NCBI RefSeq assembly: GCF_032854445.1
Contig: NC_088303.1
Coordinates: 24,869,501-24,933,500, forward strand
Length of the DNA: 64,000 nt
Direction of reading: 5' to 3'
DNA from: Liolophura sinensis
Taxonomy: Eukaryota > Mollusca > Polyplacophora > Chitonida > Chitonidae
Of the stretch, positions 57,166-64,000 are shown piece by piece. The notes below the pieces were generated by a model. That model searched no databases. It was not told where the DNA came from and saw nothing but the letters and a program-made list of their open reading frames with translations. The translations under genes and the position numbers were made by a program. Each line of letters begins with the position of its first letter. Positions within the stretch are counted from its first letter, which is position 1.

Positions 57166-60100
57166 CCCTAATGATCACAGATTATACAAAGCTTGATGAA
57201 CTATATGGAAACAGGGTGGTAACAATGTAAGACTTGTGATCTAAAACATCATTTGGGATCGCGATTAACCATGAAATTACAAGGAAAAGCAGCAAAAGTT
57301 TCACAGCTACATGTAGGCTCAGCATATTTCACTTTAAATACCAGCAAAGCACCTGTTACTGTCTCACTCATATTAATATTAACTAGCGATGCAACATGTT
57401 CAAGTTAATCTGAAGTTTAAAGAAAACTGCACACTTGGGCAAACACCTTGGTGGGTAAAGATATATAAATAATTATCTTCTGTTAGCCAACAACATTCTG
57501 ATTTAAAGACTACAAGATCACTTTTAGCCTTTGACAAAAATGTGATGTATTATTTAAAAACATTATTTCAAAATTTGTAGTAATGTTGATGTGTGGTAAA
57601 AGTTTATATATGTAATTTTTAACTCAAAACCTTTTTCATGATGCAAGGTAATCATTTAAAAAAATGTAAATCGTGAAATGGTATTGGCAGTGAAGTGTGG
57701 TGCATGTATATGTCTTTCTATGCCATGATCTACATACAAAGTCTGTTCTTTCTTGAAGGTTTTATAGACAAATTTTAATACTGCGCACAGTTTTGAAACC
57801 AAAGGGCACTTCTTCACAGTTTTGTTTCCGTTAAGTAGGCAATAATTCAGTTTGAATTTTAAATTTTGTAAAGGTTGATAGATGCTTAGGCTTTATCTTA
57901 TTTAGAAGCAACAGACAACTTGTGCCATATGTAAGCTCTTGAAAATTGGGAAACTGTTTTAATGATTATACCTGTTAAGTATGCATGTCATATACAGATG
58001 TATCACCTCTGACAAAACTCACATGGCACTGAAGTGTGTATTATAAAGGCTAAATACCATATGTACACATCACCGTACACATATGTACACATCACTGTAC
58101 ACATATACATTTATAATGCATGTGGTACATTTTACTAATACACTCTAGACTCACTGGTCTTCACATCTGGATAAAATTATTAAAAAGATCAACAACAACT
58201 TTCAAGAACATTCATTTTAAAGACTCTGACTTTCAGAAGAACAAAATACTAGAATAAATTTATGGATAATTAACAAAGCTATAACAATAACCAGGATTTA
58301 TAAAGGATCTGCCTCATGCAAATTAAAAATTTCACATAAGACATTTCAACAATATGCAAATTTATATCATCACAAATGGAAAAAAAAGAGAATAGATATT
58401 AAGGATATAATATGGCTTTACAGAAGGGATAAAAAAGCTATACTATAAACAACATAAAATGTCAACAACCAGAATAAGAAATTCGATTATCACAAGTGTG
58501 TAATAAAGAGCCAGTTCTTATGAAAACTAACAGGTATTATGTAACAACCTAGATTCTAGTTGATAGTAGAAGGTATAAATGTAAGAATTTGTAACAGCTA
58601 GAACTTGAGTTTTGACTTTGATGTCCGATAAGTGTTTAACTAAGACACAGGAACAACCAGGTTTCTTATGGTTGGCAGATTCAACAGGCCAAGGCAAAAC
58701 AACATTGTATCAGGAAAGTGTTTTTTCCCAACCAAAAAGTGTCTTCTACTGTTTAAATCATTGGCTCATGCATTATTCCTACTACTTCTGGCATATATAG
58801 AATACTGTCTTTGGCTCAGCCTTTCTCTGTCTTTCATTTTATTACTATTTTTTACACATTATACAATAATCACTTGAAAAACAGGATTTAAGAGAAGATT
58901 CTTTGATAGTTTAAATCTCAGGTATATATATATATATAAACAAGTGCATTTACACATACAATAATAGGTGTAATACATGTAATAATAGGTTCCAGGGTGA
59001 AGACGTAAAAAGGGGATTCACAAAGGCTTAATCTCTTATTACAGACCAAAAGAAGACAGTTGTAATAAATTATTTTATCATTTCAAAACATGGAATGTTC
59101 GAGAAGGAAATTCTTTAGAAAGGTGAAAATTTTTCTGATATGTGAGAGACACAGATAAAGAAATCCAAAATTTATATCTGAAAAATAAAAATACATAGTT
59201 GTAAATTGAAGGTTTTGTTGATATGTGTAACACATGACAGTCACATCTGACTGGAAATACCTTGTCACAGAACAACTGACATTCATGCCTGTAACCATGG
59301 CAACATTTACCAAACAGATCCAATCATGCGGCTACCAGGAATGTCTTAAGCTGAGCATGATGTTTAAATAAGCTTATTCAAAATCAGACCCCAAAACTTA
59401 ACAACTTAAATAAGAGAAGATACTTTATAACATTGTATACAATATAAAATTGGCGCGGAGATTTAACAAAATATGAATGTTATAAAACAGTACAAAAGGA
59501 CAGGACTGTCCTTCAACAGGACTTCAATGAACACAAAATCATTTAGGGAAGTTTCAACTGAATACGATCAGTTTTAATTTAACTGTAACACATCTGTTAA
59601 ATGGGAAAGATAGTAAAAAACCATAAATTCTTTCAACAGGAACATTCAAAAGAAAAAAAAAAGTTTAACGCAACACAATCTTTGAAAGATTCTATATCAC
59701 ATTTTCACATCTACACATTTAAGTCTATGCTTTGGAATGGACTTGGCATGTTGTATTTGGGTGTAAATCACACAGCCACACAGAACACTGCTTCCATCTA
59801 CATGTACATGCAGGTAGTATGCTGACAACATATCACAAGAACTAGTTATCTGATAAAAAGTTTCCACTGAATGCCGCTCTGAGAAAAAGTCCAGACACGT
59901 CAGTTGCATCTGAATCACATCGATATGCATACATGTACATGTAAGTGCCTAGTTGTTTTATTTCCATCATAAATGCTGTCATGATAGAAAAATTCTGAAT
60001 TTTTCAACTATGGTTGCTGTGAGTCTTCACACATCATCTACTCTGTAATAACAGCAAATTACTATCAGAAAACATTAAAGAAAACCAAGCTGGATTAATA

Positions 60101-61044
60101 ATTTCAAAATTACTCCGCTGAATTAAGTGAGAGGAATTTTAGTTATCCATCACATTAGTGCAAAACAGAGAAAGATAAATTTTGTTCAGGTACGGCAGAT
60201 AACCTAAAATTTCACCTCAAAAAGAGGCAAATTTATATATATATAGTCACAGAATATTTCTTTTAGTGCTGAAACTTACACTATTCCAGTTGGATAATCC
60301 TCCTATCTTACAAAACAATCTCAAACACCTTTCTAAGATGAACAGAACGTTTAGAAATGGACAAAATGTGCAAGTGAGGTCATTTACTGTATGTTATCTA
60401 CACAAAAGATGACGAGTGAAGAATATGGTAACTGTTTCATCATACACAAAGCAAATAACACGCGACTGTACACGAATAAATAAACAGAATAATATTATTA
60501 AATATTTTCACAAAGAACAGATACGGGAATGTGTAAATTGTTGAGAGAAATAGAGTGCATCCAGCTTAATAGTCAAGTAAAAAAGCAGATAATTTGAAGC
60601 ATGTAGGAAACAATTAGCAATAACTGCATGCTTATGTGTTAACAGAAATCTCTCCCAGCCCTCCGCAAAAAACGAAAAAAATAACAGAATATTTAAACAA
60701 AATAATATGCCCTTCTTAACTCTCAGATATGTATGCAATGATTGTTACCAAAGCTGTCTAGCACCTACATACATACATAATTTTGTCCAGTGCTCACAAT
60801 AACAAGCGAATATGCCCATCTTTCTTGTTATGCATTTGATCACCTGCTAACATTCATAGCCACTTGAAGTAAAATATACCCAAAAACAGTACAACATGCT
60901 CTTACATAATTAAACTGTTCTGGTACTGGAATTTCTATGTGCAAATAATCAGTCCAAGTTTTAAAAAAGGTTTGCAATATGAATGACCTTTTGTATCTCT
61001 CAATGCCTATGTGAACCAAATGCATGTACATGTATATAGGTACA

Positions 61045-61054
61045 TGTGTGTGTG

Positions 61055-61111
<57 letters not shown>

Positions 61112-61140
61112 GTGTGTCTGTGTGTGTGTGTGTGTGTGTA
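61045..61140. repeat. Compound TG/TA microsatellite
   Basis: A (TG)n run, then about 18 TA units with small interruptions, then a second (TG)n run. Confidence 0.95.
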
Positions 61141-63025
61141 ATGCACAAGCTTTTTGCATGAGGAAGACTAAACCTGAATTAGATTAAAGTTACTTTAATG
61201 AGTACACACAATCCTGAATGGTATAAAATGTTTTTAGTGAGGATATTGTCAGTAGATGAGGCTATTGTCTGTAGATGAGGTAAGGGTGACACATCACATG
61301 TACTTGTGTATGATGTACTGTACATGTGGTTCACAACCTCCAATCTGCTCAACAAAGAAAAATGTGCAAGCTATACCTGTATACACTGATCATCTCCTTC
61401 AATATCACGTGAAACGTTTCTTAAATAGCTCTTCATTTTTATTTCTTGCCTGGTGTCCTGGTACTATGTATTTGGCGACTCTTTGAGAAAATTGTTGTGT
61501 CTAAACACATATTTTTTTCTCTTTCTGTTTAGGCAACTTTGATAATAATTCACACACAATATAGAGAAATCCTTTTCCTCCAGAAATTTATTTCTATTCT
61601 AATACTGTGAAGACTGTGCAATGTATTTAACACAGCACATAACTGAGCTTACAAGACCCTGTGCATCCCTGCTTCCTTGTGGCGCGATATTTCAATTCCA
61701 TCCTTTCTGCTATTATCAACTGTGGTTAACAGTAAACGTACAGAATAGAAGCATCATCTTACTACTCACTGAAATGACCAAATGTCATTCAAAGGACTCA
61801 GACCCAATGTTGACTGGCTGACAGTATAGATAGGAGATATTGGGTTAAGGTGTATAACTTTGGTCACCCTTGAGTCCACACACGTATCTACTGAATCAAC
61901 AGTAACTAAACTTCAGCTTAGTCTGCCTTGTGTATCTCTCACAGCAGTCAATCAGCACAGACTCTGTACCTAAGAATCCCTTAAACTACGACACTGTGTG
62001 CTACAAAGGTAATTTTCAGCAAATCCAGGCCATTACATATGTCAGACAAATTCTTTCATGGAGTAAACCTTTGCCATAACATCTTATGTAAGATGTCACT
62101 TTAAGTGCAATAAGAGAAACTGGAAAGTATTAAATTCTTAGTTATCATATTTCAGCGAATGTTATATGTATAATTACCTCCCCTTGTACACCCATATTAA
62201 ATATCCTGTTATTTATAAAATAAAAGAAGTCAAAAAAAGGAGCAAGTCTCAATGGAAATACCAGTGAAAACTATATCCAGTACTACCTAATTCAACTGTT
62301 TTAGATTTGATTTTTTTGGCCAAATAAAATCCAGTTAAATGCTTGAGTTATATGGTGGGCTTGTAATATGTACCATAACGTTTATTCTGGATAGCAGTGA
62401 CATGAAACCCAGATATATATGCTATTATTTTCACATCTGTGTTAATGTGGCACTTACTGGTGACTCTGGCTATATCACTTGTTATTAAATATGATGTATA
62501 CGATGAAGAAAATTTGTTTCACTTTTCTGAGGCCTAAAGCAGTTTAAAAAGCCCACCACTGAATTTAAACATTTGACTGCACTTCATTGAGTTCAAAAAA
62601 CCTAGAAAAAAAAATACCACTGAAGATTTTTTATGATGTAGTTTTCAATGATCTTTCCAGTGCAGATTTTTTCGCATATGTTTTAAACATTCTCCTTTTG
62701 CATGCTAGATTTTACCTCTGAAGTACTGTGATAAATACATAGTGCTTTGACAGCTGCATGACAGGTAATGCAGTCATTTTCCAGAAATTTTCAACCCACA
62801 TCGCTTATATTTACAAACAGATTAAATATACATATACTCTGATACATTAATTAATCATGCTACATGATTCTCTTCAATAACTCGACCAATCCTCAAAGCT
62901 TTTTAAGACTTTTCCAGGCAAGTTTCCAATGTAAAGAGACTGAGCATACTAAGTAACCTTAAACTTTTTAAATTTTAACATTTTGCAATAAAGTCTTCTT
63001 CAACTTCATACAACTCAATGCAATT

Positions 63026-63235
63026 CTAGCCTGTCACAGCCAGACTTGTTCCCAAGCACCACTATAATCAACATGGCTACCTATACATGCATGTACTACG
63101 CTACTAGTACCGGTGTGCAATACTAGCCTGTCACAACAAGGCCTGTTCACAAGCGCCACTATTATCAACATGGCTACATAGACATTCTGTGTATAAATCC
63201 AGTCATAGCCAGGCCTTTGCCCAAGCACATTATGA
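63026..63235. repeat. 97-bp tandem duplication, 2.3 copies
   Basis: Units begin ctagcctgtcaca at 63026 and 63123, and share 'cccaagc-ccactat-atcaacatggctac'. A third partial copy (ccagtcatagccaggcc) starts near 63199. Divergence is moderate. Confidence 0.85.
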
Positions 63236-64000
63236 AAGCTGATCAGAAACGACACATGGTATTCAGCCTCCACACGTGATATCACACATGATGGTGATCA
63301 ATTACACCTGTACAGTAGCTGTAGTTCTGACCCGATTGGACAGCCGTACATGTATGTCTTTAGGCCAGCTCCTGGAAATCTATAAACATAGAATTCATCA
63401 CTTCCATGCATTTGACTTGAACTGTATATATAATTGCTTAACTTTTGTTCCAAACTCGTTGTACACGTACATGTAATTCAAAAGCCTTAACACAGAATGA
63501 TTCAACATTTTGTAGTCACTTGATTTCCCCTTCTGCTTGACTCGACATCATGATCAAATCCTGGCTTCCAGCCTATACAAATCCGCAAATGTTAGTCATT
63601 GATCCATTCACAGAACAACAACAAGAGCTTGCTTCCTTTGAATCAAGGTGAATGGGCGCTACAGAAATCATAAATTGACACACATCTGCAACATCTGTGC
63701 CCTTCAATATGTTATATCTGGTCCAGTATCAAGCATTTATGACCTTGATGACATCAAAGTTATTATACATACCCTTGTCAGGGCAAAGTGCTAATGATAT
63801 GCATGTCAATCATAACTGTAATGCTGAGAAAAAGTCAGTTGTCATGGCAACAAATCATCACTTGGTCTAGAATACTTATGCGGTATTTTTGTTATCACAC
63901 AACAGACACTATTCTGTGGTAACATTTACACAGACGAGGTCGCTCGTTTGTCTGATCGGTTCACCAGGCAAATCCCGGGGTCAGTTATCTGGCTGTTGAG

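Larger units (their letters stand above)
57166..64000. other. AT-rich region without a recognisable gene
   Basis: Nearly 7 kb with only short open frames, none resembling a protein I know and none with paired splice signals I trust. It could be intergenic, a long intron or a long 3' UTR of a gene beyond the window. Simple repeats and a 97-bp duplication are listed separately. Confidence 0.55.

Overview
The window is eukaryotic, intron-rich and AT-rich. Genes are split into short exons with GT-AG junctions. tRNA-derived SINE fragments and many minisatellites fill the rest. The SINE sequences and repeat load suggest a lophotrochozoan invertebrate, most likely a mollusc; that placement is inference, since no species can be fixed from sequence alone.

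Two genes can be read with confidence, and they converge tail to tail. On the + strand, 24 exons between 2021 and 33742 encode the C-terminal ~1,230 residues of a large multiple-EGF protein resembling MEGF6: one calcium-binding EGF domain, a 60-residue spacer with two RGD tripeptides, about 24 eight-cysteine EGF modules (mostly one 129-bp phase-1 exon each), two non-EGF linker exons (one extremely lysine-rich) and a short tail with a third RGD. There is no transmembrane segment, so a secreted matrix protein is predicted. The 5' end lies left of the window. Three consecutive exons (23285-24554) each carry one frameshift. On the - strand, five exons between 46575 and 42653 give a complete TRAPPC4 (217 residues), a core subunit of the TRAPP tethering/Rab-GEF complexes.

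Layout: 1-2020 upstream intron; 2021-33742 MEGF6-like gene, with a 33-bp CCAAT-containing array (about 9887-10548), an array of splice-donor-like repeats (24555-25060), a 15-copy 81-bp array (28893-30094) and a 54-bp array (32600-32873) in introns; 33743-42652 3' flank/intergenic with a cluster of GATATC sites, a 95-bp array and a 19-copy 51-bp array (37222-38205); 42653-46575 TRAPPC4 with a full-length SINE in intron 3; 46582-49530 upstream region with a 5'-truncated SINE bounded by perfect target-site duplications; 49530-49864 a second kind of SINE that runs straight into a ~7-kb satellite of ~50-bp monomers (49865-57048), interrupted by a duplicated copy of its own right flank; 57166-64000 AT-rich sequence with no gene I can support.

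The two genes have no evident functional link. The most notable points are the RGD/lysine-rich architecture of the EGF protein, the local frameshift cluster next to an intronic array that looks like copies of the adjoining splice donor, and the SINE-abutting satellite with its internal segmental duplication.
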